In this document: piece after piece, positions 36,025 to 47,767 of the stretch
How positions within the stretch are numbered: the stretch's first letter is position 1
How the letters are laid out: the number at the start of each line of letters is the position of its first letter
Assembly (NCBI GenBank): GCA_000697055.1
Contig: JNDT01002356.1
Coordinates: 62,001-126,000 of the forward strand
Source of the DNA: Saksenaea vasiformis B4078
Taxonomy: Eukaryota; Mucoromycota; Mucoromycetes; Mucorales; Saksenaeaceae
DNA: 64,000 nucleotides
Direction of reading: 5' to 3'
Program-made: the position numbers and the translations under genes
Notes under the pieces: generated by a model
Databases searched by the model: none
Seen by the model: the letters and a program-made list of their open reading frames with translations, nothing else
Told to the model about the DNA's origin: nothing

Positions 36025-37264
36025 TTATGATTGTTGTTGCGAATTGTTCGTCTCGGTGCGATTGTGATCATGATGGAGTGCAGCCGAGCATAATTGCGAA
36101 AGAAGTGCAAACTTGGATCCTTCTTCATCTTCCGTAGATTCCGGTGGCGAGGGAGTGGCCGAGGATGTCGATGTACTTGGCACTGGTGTCATGGGCTGCG
36201 ATTTGATGAGATTCTCAGACTGTTGTTCTTTCTTCACTTCAGGGCTAGATCGTTCCTGTTGTTGAGAAGCAGCTTGAGGATGTTGTTGCTGAGCTTGCTG
36301 TTGTTGAGTTTGTTGCTGTTGTTGTTGTTGCTGCTGCTGCTGGTAGTGCACCTGCGTCTGTTGGTTTGCATTTTCCGAGTTAAAATGCTCACCAGCAAAT
36401 GGACGCGACTGTTGAGGTGAGTGATGCATCATACCATTATAATGCTGCTGGGCAATGGATGGTGGCTGATAAGGTTGTTGATGTTGGGCCTGGTTATTGG
36501 CGTTGTCACCACCGTTACCGTTACCAGAAACCAAAACAGGATAGCCCATAGGAGGATAAACTGAGCTCACGACATAAGATTGTTGCATCATCTGATCCTT
36601 ATGGTAGGCCGCGTAAGGGCCATAAGGATCATAAGGCTGACCATACTGGTTCAGATTGCTTGGATAGCCGAATGGCATGGAAGACGCGCGCAATGCCGCC
36701 GGTGCGTACTGTCCTTGCGCTGGTTGCTGCTGCTGTTCTGCACCCATATCCTTGTGCCCATTCGCCTTGTCCTCTGTCAGAGAAAAAAATTTTTTTTTCA
36801 TAAATTTTTTTTCTTCTTTTCCTTCCGCCCAAATCCCTTAAACTTACCAGGCTTCTGTCTACGCTTATATGGACCCCGCTTGATCCCCTTTTTACGTTCT
36901 TTTCTGACAGAGTTGACACATGTATCAGCGATACCGTACTTAAGACAACGTGGACAAGGTCGAGCATCGTCACATTTTTTACAGGCTTTCTGACAGTTAG
37001 CTATCCAAGGAAGAAGACGAATTTAGAAAATATTGATGGCAACACAAATAAAAACCTACTGCATGCGTTCTTGACTTGCTTGCGTTTGGGTCGTGGTTGA
37101 ACTGCACCCTCAGAAAGACCAGGATGTTGCAGAGGAGGAAGTCCATTAGCATGATTCATGATGGGCGGATTTCCATTGTTCATCACAGACGAGGTGGCTG
37201 GCGCCCCCGTGGTCGGATAGGCCGGGGCTTGATAACCTTGTTGGTAATATGGCATAGACTGCAT
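36025..37264 (-). CDS. Zn(II)2Cys6 transcription factor with polyglutamine tail
   Basis: Three exons (37264-37060, 37000-36848, 36773-36025) give 368 residues. A Tyr/Pro/Gly/Asn-rich N-terminus is followed by a basic segment KRKQVKNACTNCQ and a complete binuclear zinc cluster with spacing C-x2-C-x6-C-x5-C-x2-C-x8-C (about residues 66-92). The basic stretch KERKKGIKRGPYKRR comes right after. Intron 1 splits the Thr codon after the first zinc Cys. No fungal-specific middle homology domain is present. The C-terminal part is low-complexity, with a run of eleven glutamines and a His/Pro/Ser-rich end. The cluster plus RKERKKGIKRGPYKRR is a subfamily seen widely in fungi, but I cannot name an ortholog or target genes. 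Confidence 0.9.
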
Positions 37265-40025
37265 ACTGTGTTATTGAAGCGGAGAGCCAACAAAAGATGT
37301 CTACAAAAACCACAAAGATAAAGGCCGTTTAGAGTTCAGTTCAAGTTTCAGCACAGCTGAGAAACCCATGTTCCGTTTCATACCACTTGGTAATCTCTCG
37401 ATGAAAAAAAAGAGAAAAACGAGATTACCCACCTCACACCCAAAGGAAAAAACTTGAAAAGACTGCCAAAAAAGCCACCTTACCATTTCAAGCGACAGCC
37501 CTGAACCAATGATTCACGGTCACGCGAACGATCCGTTTTGAAACGACATCGTTCGAACTGAATACTATCTTTGGGATCCTCGTAAAAGAGCAACGTAAAA
37601 TCTTCTTTTTTTTTTCCTTTGTTTATGTCGATCAAAAACTAACATTTCAATATAAAACCCCTACTCTCGCTGAATTGTTATGATTATACAGATCGTGATG
37701 TTTGTACGAGATAACACAAACACGAACACGTTTCAATTGCGTTTGACCGGGTGTCAGCACGGGCGGGGATAGAATTTCTACACAACAACGCAAAAGAAAG
37801 CAGAATTTAACGAATAGTTCGTCTCCTGTTCCAGAAGGTTTTGTGTAGCAAATATAGTATGTTGTTCTCCACTGCGATTGGTGACTACTTTACTCAATAC
37901 TGCAAAAGTGGGATGACACAGCCAGCAATAGCTCGACCGTTACACGTTATCTTTAATAACATTGGGGTTGCCCTTTTACTTGGTTATATATGGAAACTGA
38001 TTGAATGACAGATTGTTTAACCCGATCATGATCCCTGGTGAGCTGATGAAATATGGTTGGTGGACGGAAAAGAAATCACATAATCAACTCAAATCCGAAA
38101 AAGGACCCTGGACGATGATTTCCCTAATGGTTTGAGCTTCTACCACGGCAAGAAGAACATCACCGTACTACTTGGCTGTACCACAGTAACTCGGAGAGTT
38201 TGCTGCATAAATTGTAGAAAAATCCATTCGGCAACGTGCACATTTTTGTACGTTGTCATGGTTGTACACAGGGAGGGTTGGCAAGACATCACCTGAAAAT
38301 AGAATATATGCGCACATGGTAAGCCGATCCAAAGCTAACAGGTTGTCCGAAACTACTTGTGGGTAGGCAAACTTAATAAAAACGGTGACTTTGTCCGAAG
38401 TGCGCACTGATCGATCCAAGATAGGAGCTTTGCGCACGAAAAAAAAATCATTCCGCCGGTACTACCATTTGTAGCAATGTATGAAAAGTCTAGCTTTCAG
38501 TTACCAAAGGGAAGACAGAACTTTCTTGCAAGAAAGTACGTTTGTTTAAGCAACATAGTGTTTTCTTTTTTGTACCGGCAATATGTCTCAAATTCCTCTG
38601 AAGCATTGCGATGACAATAAGATCGATTTTGTAAACGTGGATGTAAAAGAAACAGCTTCTCCAAGCTTATTTTTATGGAAGATACGCATTGCCTATGAGT
38701 GCGTTGTTCAAAATATAATTTCTTTTTAATTTCTAGATTCTAATCTACGACAGGGTTCTCAAAGCGTTTCGTATTCTCAAAACATACTCAGCGGGAAATA
38801 TGCTGTTTAATTTTCCTATTCTATGCAGACTTGGACCGTCTGACTTGGACGCGCAAACAAAATGAGAACTTTAACTCAAGATGTCCCACTGCGCGGCCCG
38901 AGGTAGCAACCAAAGTCTGGATCTCGAGAAGCGTAGCCATCAAAGCAAGAAGCACTGCGCTTGAGAGAATACCAGTGTTCTACCAAGTAGACCCTAGTGT
39001 ATCGAATATAAAGAAAGAAAGCGGAGAAACCCATGCAAATATAACTTGTGGTTGAGGTCTCCGCATAAACCTGTGCGCTTTATGGAATTCCAATGTAATA
39101 ATTTGTTGCTTAAGTTGTAGTCAGCATAGGTTATTATTAGCACGGTTTCTTCTCAGGTGAAGACAGATAACCAACCAAGACCGCTCAGCTTTCCCAAGCA
39201 GTCCATGAATAAATGCTTCAATTTATGGCGCGTTGTTCCTTACTAAGAACGAGAAAAAGTAGTAACAATGATTGCTCAGTATCCTATGTTCTAGTAACCG
39301 TATCATGAGAAATATTTATCGCGGAATAATGTCACCGATTGCAGAATATCCTTGAACTGAAGACAGATACGTACAAAGCACACTCTACCTACTAATCCAC
39401 CAGATTTGTCCGCGAGAATATTTGTCTAAGAATGCTTCATCCCCACATAGTCCCGGAAACTCGTTTTTTCTCAAGAAAAAAGCTGTTTCGTGCTAGGGAA
39501 TCTTTCTGTTTCCGTTCGTAAAGCGTTCATGCGGCCGTATTTGTTCCACAACGCTAGTAAAAGAAAGATACATCGTTTTGTATCATACGAAAACGTGTGC
39601 CGTTGAAAATAATGGAAATTCTTTTATGGACTGCCAAGGAGACGGCTGCGTACCGTTAGTACGTACAAACCCGAAAGTCAGGCAAGATACGTCTGCATGT
39701 GGCTGTATGACTTTTATGCGGTTAAAATACGATAGTCTGCCGTTAGTTAAGAAGACATGATATGTACAGATGCCTTTGCAAGACACACAACCTTTTTTTT
39801 TTTATGATGAGGCTATTTTTAGATGCACAACTCAGTTCTTTATCGCATTTTCTTTGCTTATCGTCGCAGGATTACAGTCTTATGATAGAAACGTAACGAC
39901 ATTTCCTTAACCAGAGTCTAACGCTAAACAATAGTGTCTAGGGTAAGTGATAGAGTTAATATCGCTTCACAATTATACATACCTTATACATTCTATAACA
40001 GGTTTCATTCAGCATACAAAAAGAA
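37265..40025. other. Intergenic, one possible gene fragment
   Basis: 2.8 kb upstream of the Zn2Cys6 gene. A minus-strand open frame at 38168-38437 (89 codons) has a protein-like composition and a Cys-x2-Cys pair but no exons that extend it. Other open frames are short. No repeat or RNA recognised. Confidence 0.45.
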
Positions 40026-40953
40026 TTATGAGCGATCGATGACAAATCTAGAGACGAAGCTGAACATAGCTTGACAGCTGGCACGTGTCGTGGGAACAAA
40101 GTGCCTGAGAATGAAAGTTAATGGTGTATTTGTACATCCTTCAACGTTACCCTCCCGCATGCCTAAATACCACTGGCTTCTCAAAATACGTAGTATTCTC
40201 GACCATAGCTTCTACTGGCACTATCGTGTCGGATTCCCCTATAATGTGCAAACTTGGAGTACATATTTTGCTTTTATAGAGATGTTCCATGCCCGTATAG
40301 CCTTTTAAACGTCCTCCGGAGATAAGAACACAGAAGGATAGAGGTGGATGATCAAACCCAGGTGCCAATAAATCTGATGAAGAAGGGATCTGGAGAAGCT
40401 TAGCGAATATGGAAGCAAGAACCGCGCCTTGCGAAAATCCTATCATTCCATCGAAAGGGCCCTTTGTCCATTAGCTTAGATATACGTATTCAAATAAACT
40501 GCCCAATAAGATTATGAACACTCGTATATATACCTGTTCTGCAAGAACTTCCTGGATAAACTTAAGAGACTCATGGAAGCCTATATAATGGGCAAGTCCT
40601 GGAGCAGACGTTTGAGAAGTTCGCCACCAAGTAAATGGTCGGGTCTCTGATCAATGGCATGGATAAGTGTGACCTGTTATCGGCATGTTATCTACCTTCA
40701 GATAGTTGTTCGTTGGCGGCTTTCTCTCGTTCTTCTATAGAGGAGTATTCGGGAATGTGAACTGCATGGGGTGCAGTAATGTATACTTTGAGAGGATCAG
40801 TCCCATTCGCCCTGGAAGGATTACATTACCAAGCTCTGCGATGTCGGATAGGGCATCTTGAAACTTCGTCATCTTCTTTCGAAAATATGTTGCATTATGC
40901 GTGTGACCATGAAGACAAAGAATCTTCAGCTTGGATCTCTCTTCAACAGCCAT
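40026..40953 (-). CDS. Serine hydrolase of the FSH1/OVCA2 family
   Basis: Five exons (40953-40830, 40785-40696, 40646-40534, 40461-40151, 40104-40026) join to 238 residues, the normal size. All parts of an alpha/beta hydrolase triad are visible: nucleophile elbow GFSQG, acid in GESDTIVP and base in HAGGHFVP, the last split by intron 4. The opening KILCLHGHTHNATYFRKKM forms the first strand and oxyanion region. ITAPHAVHIPEY and the ETRPFTWWR segment match the FSH family. The biological substrate is unknown for the family; ester hydrolysis is expected. Because the protein is broken into five exons none exceeds 104 codons, so it is easily missed. Confidence 0.88.
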
Positions 40954-41524
40954 CAAGTGAGTCTGCCTTACAGCACAAATGAGAACAGTCCTTTTAGACG
41001 TAAAATTGCTGTGATTCGAAACCTTTTGAGACTTGGTGTGTCCGAAGGAAATCCCCTTGAAAAAGTCCCCTCAGTTTACTTCAATACCTTACGGCAAAAC
41101 GGTTGACAATGCTTTGAAAGCCTTGGGGATGTTTATAAAAGAACTGATATAAGCTCTCTTGTAGATGAGAATATAAATGCTCATTCAATCATCATTACGT
41201 TGACTGATAGCAAACCTTCTTGCTGAAATATTCGACTATGCAGTATTCTATGAAAACGCCAACCAAATGAACAACGTAATATCATCCAAATCGAGGACCG
41301 TTGAAGAAGTACAAAGCAGACAGACTTTTAATGCAAATTGCTCACCGCGATTTAACGATAAGTTAAGCAGTGAAAAGTCTGACGGGATCATTTAAATATA
41401 GCCTGTATCTCATATCTATTTTTTTTATAAAACAACCAGTTGCTTACATCCCATGATCTCAGTTATCCACAATGATTAGAAACTGAGGCATTTGTGCAGT
41501 GCTTTCAAGTTTCCTTACGATCAA
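40954..41524. other. Intergenic, one dispersed repeat copy
   Basis: Lies between the FSH-like and F-box genes, both on the minus strand. Contains the 20-base sequence shared with 9677-9696 (at 41032-41051). Nothing else recognised. Confidence 0.45.
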
Positions 41525-43333
41525 TTAAAACAGTGTCAGCATGTCGCACTCCGTATCAAACTTGTCTACGGAACGACATCGAATGGTAATGCGGCGTGTC
41601 TCGAAAGTCATATTTCTAATTCGTCGATCTGACAGCCGTCGAACGCCATGATAGTGGTGTCCTGGACGATACCATCGGATCCAGCATGTCTTTTTATCTG
41701 TTGTTAGGCATTCCAAGCGATTATGCGTTTGTTCCTTTCTTTTCATCGTTTTCTCGGTCTGGGAAAGACAAATCGCAGGAACTAGATCAGCTCTGACCAG
41801 TACGACGAGTGATTTAAGCATGAGTTCGGATAGATCCATATGAAACGTCCATTGGTCTCTTGTCAAGGTCCATTCCATACAACGTACTAAACGGAGAACA
41901 GAAAGGCATGGGAAGTGAGCCGACAGATAAGGAAATAGCTCTTCTGGCGTTTGCGAGTCGAGCAGATGGAGATATTTTAAAGAGTGATGCGTAGTTCTGC
42001 ACTTGGCGTTGCTGCCAGTTGGTACGACTACGTTGACATTGGACAGCTTTAGGTATGCCAACTGCGGCCAATGCTGAATTATCGTGTTGATCTCGAAGTG
42101 CGTTCTGTGTAAAGAATTAAAGAAACTTAATTCTACATGGGTCAGATCAGCACAGAGTCGCAAAGAATCCAGTATCGACGAAATCGCCACCGGGATATCA
42201 GGTTCTTCTAAGCTACCACCTCTGAGCAGTATTTTGACATCGGTAAATGATCTGAAGAGCTCCAACGTCTTAGTGATACCTTCGAGGTGTTGTAGAGTAG
42301 CGCAGTCAGGTAGGACAAAAAATTCACGTAATCTTCCACCAGCCCGATACAGTTCTTCTAGGAACCCACCACGGTACCAATAATAGAGGAGAAGCATGCT
42401 GATCCTCAGCGAAATCAGACCACGACATGATTCTGCTAGTAATCGACAACTATCTCGTAATCCGCTTGATAGGTGCGATCTTAATTCTTCTAATTTGTCG
42501 ACACAAAGAGACAAGTCGCTTATACAAGGAAATTTCCGCGCAATAAATTGCATCCACATAGGCAGTTGATCAACAGTCAATGTAATATCCACGGAACGAA
42601 TGCCATTACTAATCGACATGTCTTCTGGAAAATTATGATCGCTTATGTCAAGAGCATCGACATCAAACCGATAAGCATTCGGGAAATGCTGAATCATTCG
42701 ATCAATGTCTGACCATGACACCCGCGCAGTACCTTGAAGGGCATCGTAATCCAGATTCCGGACACGTAACCACAGTTGCTCAACCCACGGAATCTCCTTC
42801 ATCCTTTCCTTTGTATTCATAAGCTTCCAGGTTTCGTCTTCAAAGCTGAACTCCCTAGTCGTAAAATAATGTGGGAAGTCGCGCAGCAATGGTTTTCTCT
42901 GTTTATCTGAACAAAATTCCACGTGTGGTAGATGCTGAAGATATTTCCAATTCTTTAGGGTATTTGTATAACGCAACTGTCTCCAAATAAGTGGACAAAA
43001 ATCGAGCACTCTGAGATATGGACAGAGAAGGGGAAGCCGTTCGAAGTCCTCAGGTGAGAAGCCAACGCTGTGCTGTACAAAATCCAAATCATGATAGAAA
43101 GAAAGCTCACGAATGTAATGTCCAAAGGGCACATTCTTTGCGTCTGCTGAATATCGTAGGGCGCGGAAAAACAGTTTTCGTTGCCGACGGGTTGAAATGG
43201 AAACAGTGTTATAGCAGATGGGTGCTATGATGGCGTTCCAATGTCGACATACATGTAGACAAACGAACTGATCGACTTGTAGTAAGCAGCGAAATACGTC
43301 TTCAAGGAGTTCACTCGGTAACAATGATTCCAT
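41525..43333 (-). CDS. F-box protein with leucine-rich-like repeats
   Basis: Single exon, 602 residues. The F-box is at the extreme N-terminus (LLPSELLEDVFRCLL through HVCRHWNAII, residues about 4-45), followed by a long region of irregular leucine-rich repeats in which short hydrophobic strands alternate with cysteine and leucine (for example LPLLCPYLRVLDFCPL and WPQLAYLKLSNV). This is the layout of an SCF substrate receptor that recruits Skp1 through the F-box. The target is unknown. Such genes form large lineage-specific families in early-diverging fungi. A degenerate copy of its 3' end lies immediately upstream at 43497-43697, pointing to local tandem duplication. Confidence 0.88.
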   Translation of the reverse strand: MESLLPSELLEDVFRCLLQVDQFVCLHVCRHWNAIIAPICYNTVSISTRRQRKLFFRALRYSADAKNVPFGHYIRELSFYHDLDFVQHSVGFSPEDFERLPLLCPYLRVLDFCPLIWRQLRYTNTLKNWKYLQHLPHVEFCSDKQRKPLLRDFPHYFTTREFSFEDETWKLMNTKERMKEIPWVEQLWLRVRNLDYDALQGTARVSWSDIDRMIQHFPNAYRFDVDALDISDHNFPEDMSISNGIRSVDITLTVDQLPMWMQFIARKFPCISDLSLCVDKLEELRSHLSSGLRDSCRLLAESCRGLISLRISMLLLYYWYRGGFLEELYRAGGRLREFFVLPDCATLQHLEGITKTLELFRSFTDVKILLRGGSLEEPDIPVAISSILDSLRLCADLTHVELSFFNSLHRTHFEINTIIQHWPQLAYLKLSNVNVVVPTGSNAKCRTTHHSLKYLHLLDSQTPEELFPYLSAHFPCLSVLRLVRCMEWTLTRDQWTFHMDLSELMLKSLVVLVRADLVPAICLSQTEKTMKRKEQTHNRLECLTTDKKTCWIRWYRPGHHYHGVRRLSDRRIRNMTFETRRITIRCRSVDKFDTECDMLTLF

Positions 43334-43748
43334 CGCGAATGCTGCGCGTTACGTTCCTGCGAATTTGAAGTTGCACGGTTGTTGTTGTCCCCAATCGGCC
43401 AAGGTGTAACGTGATCGCGCGCCATAACTAGACGCGTAAGTTAACACATATATGGAAGCTCGAGTCGATTGATCACACTTCATTCATTTAAAAAGCTTAA
43501 CTATAGGACACATCGAAGTTTTTGGTCTGATAATGGTCGGATACGTCTTTCTCTATTGCCTGTTGTATGATACCATCTGATCCAATCATTCTTTTTATGC
43601 TCATCGGCGCGCGCAACGCCGTTTGTAGTTGCTTATTTCTCCTTCTCATGGTCTTATCTACATGTAGTAGACCGAGTCTTTGAAACGTCGAGTTCAACGT
43701 CTGTAAAGAGCAATTGAAGCGTAAGTCCAGATATATTTATTAAGAATA
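43334..43748 (-). pseudogene. Degenerate 3' fragment of a second F-box gene
   Basis: Minus-strand sequence around 43497-43697 resembles the C-terminal coding region of the adjacent F-box gene at DNA level. The stretch around 43565-43690 aligns with about 41665-41760, both including an AAGAA..TGGAT(C)CGATGGTATC-like block, while the reading frame has shifted between the copies. No F-box remains. It ends close to the inserted MITE. Confidence 0.5.
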
Positions 43749-43925
43749 CAGTGGTCCCCCAATAATTTCAACCGCCAAAGTACATGCATCTGGTTGAAAC
43801 TACTACTGAGAGCTGAAATTGTGCGGAGTGATTTAAGGTGCAGATGCTTCTCTAGTTTTTCCGAAAAGGTTGAAAAATACTGAGGGTTGAAAACAATCGA
43901 GGGTGAAATTATCGAGGGACCACTG
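43749..43925. mobile_element. MITE with Tc1/mariner-pogo type ends (177 bp)
   Basis: Inverted ends of about 25 bases agree at 22 positions: the left starts CAGTGGTCCC at 43749, and the reverse complement of the right end starts identically at 43925. TA lies directly outside both ends (43747-43748 and 43926-43927). Internal sequence has several copies of GGTTGAAA-type words. No coding capacity. It shares the terminal CAGTG with the MITE at 6871 but is a different family. Confidence 0.82.
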
Positions 43926-46579
43926 TATATGCTGATCTTCTACCACAATTAGGGTTGAAGTCAAATACCCTAAAAAAATGGAAGAGCAGTGGGATGCTTT
44001 CAAATAGATCGCGAAAGAACTCTACGTCATAATGGAAGCGAATGTCACAAAAGCGATGTCTGAGGGTGTGGCATCTTTCTTGGGTTTCGCTACAAGCACC
44101 AGGCGGTGAGCACCAGAATGACGTCACTAAACATTCGGACAACTTGGATTTCTTACCTGCAAATGCCCAGAAGCGTTCGCCCGCTGTACTACCGGACGCG
44201 AAACCCGTACCTAACAAAGAGGCAGGTTGGAAGCTCCTTAACTCCCCATCCCCAGTAGGGGAAAATATGTGCCACGTAAAGGCGGTGAGATCCCAATTTC
44301 CGAACTATAACGAATATTGAGCCAATGATAATTATGTGATAGGGAGGTGTACCAGCACGGTCAACCTTGATGATATCGCTTGCTAATGGGATCTCTGGCG
44401 GGAAATTCGTGGCCACCACAAGCTGACCCAAACTAATAATACTGGAATATTCTAGTAGAATCAGCGGCGCTAAGTGGTCAAGCCCTACTAAAAATGCTAT
44501 TCAGTATGGATTGTGAGGAGTATGGTTTGCTTACCAAAAAAAAAAAAGAAAAAAAGAGCTCGACGGCCATTGCTTGCACACCGTAATATGGAACTCGATT
44601 GGTGCAATGGCTGTCGAACGCTGTTTCAGAAAAAATTAATCAGTAAATTATTTCATCATAACTGACAAGCACTTACAGAAGGGAGAAAAAAAAAAAGAAC
44701 AATACAAGCGACCACCTCACAAACAGAATACGATGCTTGCACACCGCAATATGATCTGTCTGTTCAATAGCCACTGTCACTACATGGTTAAAAAAGAATT
44801 AGAAATTATAGAACACGTAGACAATACTTACAAAAAGGGGGAGGTTAGATAAAGATAAGCAATGATCACATCAAAGGACAGAATACAGTGCTTGCACACT
44901 GCAATATGTTCTGCCTCTTCAATGATACACTGGCTGCTGCATATAATGTTAGTTAATAAACGTGTTCTTCGGACCTGGCTTTCAAGTTGCACTGAAAGAG
45001 CGGTATGTCAAAAAAAATCGTACTGTCGAATGTCATACTGCGAAGGTCTTAAAAAAAGCTGAAAGATTAACCAGCTGCTTCATCCGAAGCAGATGTTTAC
45101 TCGCCTCCGGTTTAAAAAAAATGAAATGTTCGTTCAGCATGCACTATATCCAAGGCAAAGAGAAAAGAAGTAAAAGGATGTGAAACGAAGAAGATGCATC
45201 TTTTGTGTGAAACTGACTCTGGATTGATCAGTGCGTTAAGGTTTCGCCTTCCCAAAATTGGTTGTCTTCTTCTACCGGAACAAGTCGCTTATATCCAAAT
45301 CAGTCGAGTTTGTTAGTGCCATTTTTTTCCTACGAGATCTCGGTTAACGCGAGACAAACTTCAGATAAAAAATCTGTTGTAGATACTTGATGGGATAATT
45401 AATAAAAGTATAGGTATACTAGAGGAGTACCTACATTTGTTCCGCTACGTCACTAAAGGTTAATTTTCATGACGTGCCTGGTGCGGATAACTAGTGCGAA
45501 TAGCCGGACCATCTTTCTGCTTTGCTGAGTGACGTAACAAAAATGGAGACGATGGCAGCATTTCAGCTGGTGCAAACCTGTAGACAAGCAAGCTAGTCAT
45601 CGCATGATGGACAAGTGAACACCTTCTCGTGAAGGTTCGACTGCCAGAGGAGAAACCATACAAACTAACGACGAGAGGAAACCAGCATTTTGTTTGTATC
45701 ACCAAATTTGATGAAGTAATCCTCTGTACGAATAATGGTATCCTGGTTCGGCGGCCTCGCTGTCCCTTGAAACCGCTATGGTATTACCATAGAACGATAT
45801 GCCCTTGCATGATGATAATATCGCCCTGAAGGGAATCACTTTTCTTCTTTCTGTTGGTAGAGACTCCCTAACATCATTTCGTTTTTATAGCAGTGCTTGT
45901 TGATTCAGAGTCCTTTCTGCTGGTCCACCAGCCCCGAAGGGTGACTATAGTGATAAGCAAACGAACTAAAAGCGGTGTGGCATAGTATCACGATGCGCGA
46001 TTTCCTTATGCTAAGCTCTTTCTATAGCTGCAGTTAATCTGCTGTATTATGTTATTCTGTATGTCCTTGCTGGAAGATGTGGTGGTGTGCCATATTCACT
46101 GCAGCTAACTTTTCTACTGGTTTCAGCGTCGATCCACTCGAGGAAACGCAGTAATGCATGGTTGCCACATTATTTAACGTCGGTGATAAGTTTTGCACGA
46201 AAAAGGAAACATTGATGGTCAACGTATACGTATACTAGAAATGCATTCTACGCACATACAACAATTACTATCGAGACGTCCACAGTTGAATATCGATCAT
46301 CCCTGCACATTACATGCGCATCATTGACTTTCATGGTGCAGATTCATTGTTCTGGCCGATATAATGGTCCGTAACAAAAAGTCCATGGCTACGAAGGGCC
46401 AAAAAAGGGAATCACGAGGACGTCCCAGGTCTCCCTTCCCCTGTTCTGCTTCACATTCACTAAATTTCTTCACTCCGCCTTCATTTGATGGACACCAAAG
46501 AGGATGCTGTTCACTTTTCCTTGGAAACAAGGCATTTTTACCTGATATATGTTTTATTGAATGAGTATGGTTTGTTAGA
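43926..46579. other. Gene-poor region with coding-like relics
   Basis: Minus-strand open stretches at 43930-44217 and 44189-44460 have protein-like translations (for example LGQLVVATNFPPEIPLASD) but no family, and cannot be joined confidently. They are adjoined by three copies of an intron-bounded repeat (44540-44990). From 45100 to 46579 I see only short open frames. Confidence 0.4.
44540..44990 (-). repeat. Three direct copies of a 155-163 bp intron-bounded unit
   Basis: A 20-base core, on the minus strand CATATTRCRGTGTGCAAGCA, occurs at 44571-44590, 44734-44753 and 44889-44908, with periods of 163 and 155 bases. Two units are followed on the minus strand by a GTAAGT donor-like site, and units are preceded by pyrimidine-AG acceptor-like sites. 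Frames do not stay open across units, so these look like duplicated exons of a decayed gene or copies of a non-coding element. Confidence 0.65.
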
Positions 46580-47175
46580 TTAGATATCATCTAGTTGCGC
46601 GTTGAATTCATCCAGCTGAGCCTGCAGTTCCTGGTTCTTCAATCGATATTCTTCGTTCTTTCTTTCTTGTTCGAGCAAAGCATTCTCCAACTGTTGGACC
46701 TTACGTTCGAAATGCTCGGCCTTGACATCAGCTTCGCGGAAACTATACAAAGAAAGTGGTGAGTGCGTAAGAAGACTGTCAGAAACGGCCAAACTTGTAG
46801 TCTTACTTCTTGGTAGTTTCTCTTAGTGACTTGTCCGAATTTTCCAGTTCCTGCTCCAAAAGGGCGATCTTGCGCTGCGCAGCATCGTTCTCTTTCTTCA
46901 GGTCATCGTCCTCATCTTCCAGATTTTTCAGCTGCTTGTTCTTTTCCAGAGCTTGCTCCAATTCCTCTTCCAGATTCTTGTTCTTGACCTGCAAAGAGGT
47001 GATCTCATGATCGCGTTGCAAGTTCTCCTCTTCAAGGGCCTTGACTCGGGCCTCTAATTCTTCAGCTCGAGCACTGGCGGCCTCAGCCTCGGCACGAATG
47101 CTGCTAATTTTCTACCATGCTCGTCAGCAAACGGCATAGCTTTTCCTTGAAAGTTACCTCACGAAGCTTATCCAT
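46580..47175 (-). CDS. TPM1: Tropomyosin
   Basis: Coiled-coil dimer that polymerises along formin-nucleated actin cables and the contractile ring. Three exons (47175-47158, 47111-46807, 46742-46580) give exactly 161 residues, the length of fission-yeast Cdc8 and budding-yeast Tpm2. Exon 1 codes only MDKLRE. Exon 2 continues KISSIRAEAEAASARAEE, so the conserved N-terminal overlap sequence is complete. Heptads are uninterrupted, with the family block DVKAEHFERKVQQLE near residue 115 and a short C-terminal end ELQAQLDEFNAQLDDI. Met-Asp at the N-terminus is a NatB substrate; the NatB catalytic gene is also in this window. It is divergent from the gene at 47768. Confidence 0.97.
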
Positions 47176-47767
47176 TAGGTAGGAAAGAAAAGAATAGAAA
47201 AGGAGTAAAAGTAAGGAAAAAGCAAGACGCGTGACAGATCCAGCTTTCAATTGTAGCGCTGGCCAATCAGCTGTGTCGGTACTTGTCAGGTCCACGTGTT
47301 TGGAGGTGATGGTCCAAGTTTAGTAGTGCACCATCAGAGGATTTCATTCAAACACGCAACAGAGTGTACCTGTCTAAAAACAGCATCGTATCTGTTAAGC
47401 AGTATCGACTCGTGGTTGAACCTGATTGACAGATAGATTCAGGGAGATATGTACCTTCTCTAGCAGAATATATCAGCTGTTGGCTCTGCCTCAAATCATG
47501 CGTAAATGCATTCACTGAATTTGCATATAAATGAAACGTTAGCTTGTTCGTGCTTGTGATGCATCTGCAATGTATCCTAAACCTTAAGATAAAGAATCTT
47601 TGCACAATCAAATGAGTTTGTCTTCACATGACAAAATTTCGTTTTCAAACTTCCGGATTTGACATCTCCACTGTGGGTGACAATGTGGATTCAATTTGTT
47701 ATACAATCGACAAGCAAGGCTCAAACATCGTGCTATCCATACTTGATAGGATACCCAACAAAAGGAC
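47176..47767. promoter_or_regulatory. Divergent promoter interval
   Basis: 592 bases between the starts of tropomyosin (minus) and the uncharacterised gene (plus). No specific site recognised. Confidence 0.4.

Noticed and set aside
36094..36420. Leucine-rich plus-strand frame
   Set aside because: Antisense of the CAG/CAA polyglutamine tract of the Zn2Cys6 gene.
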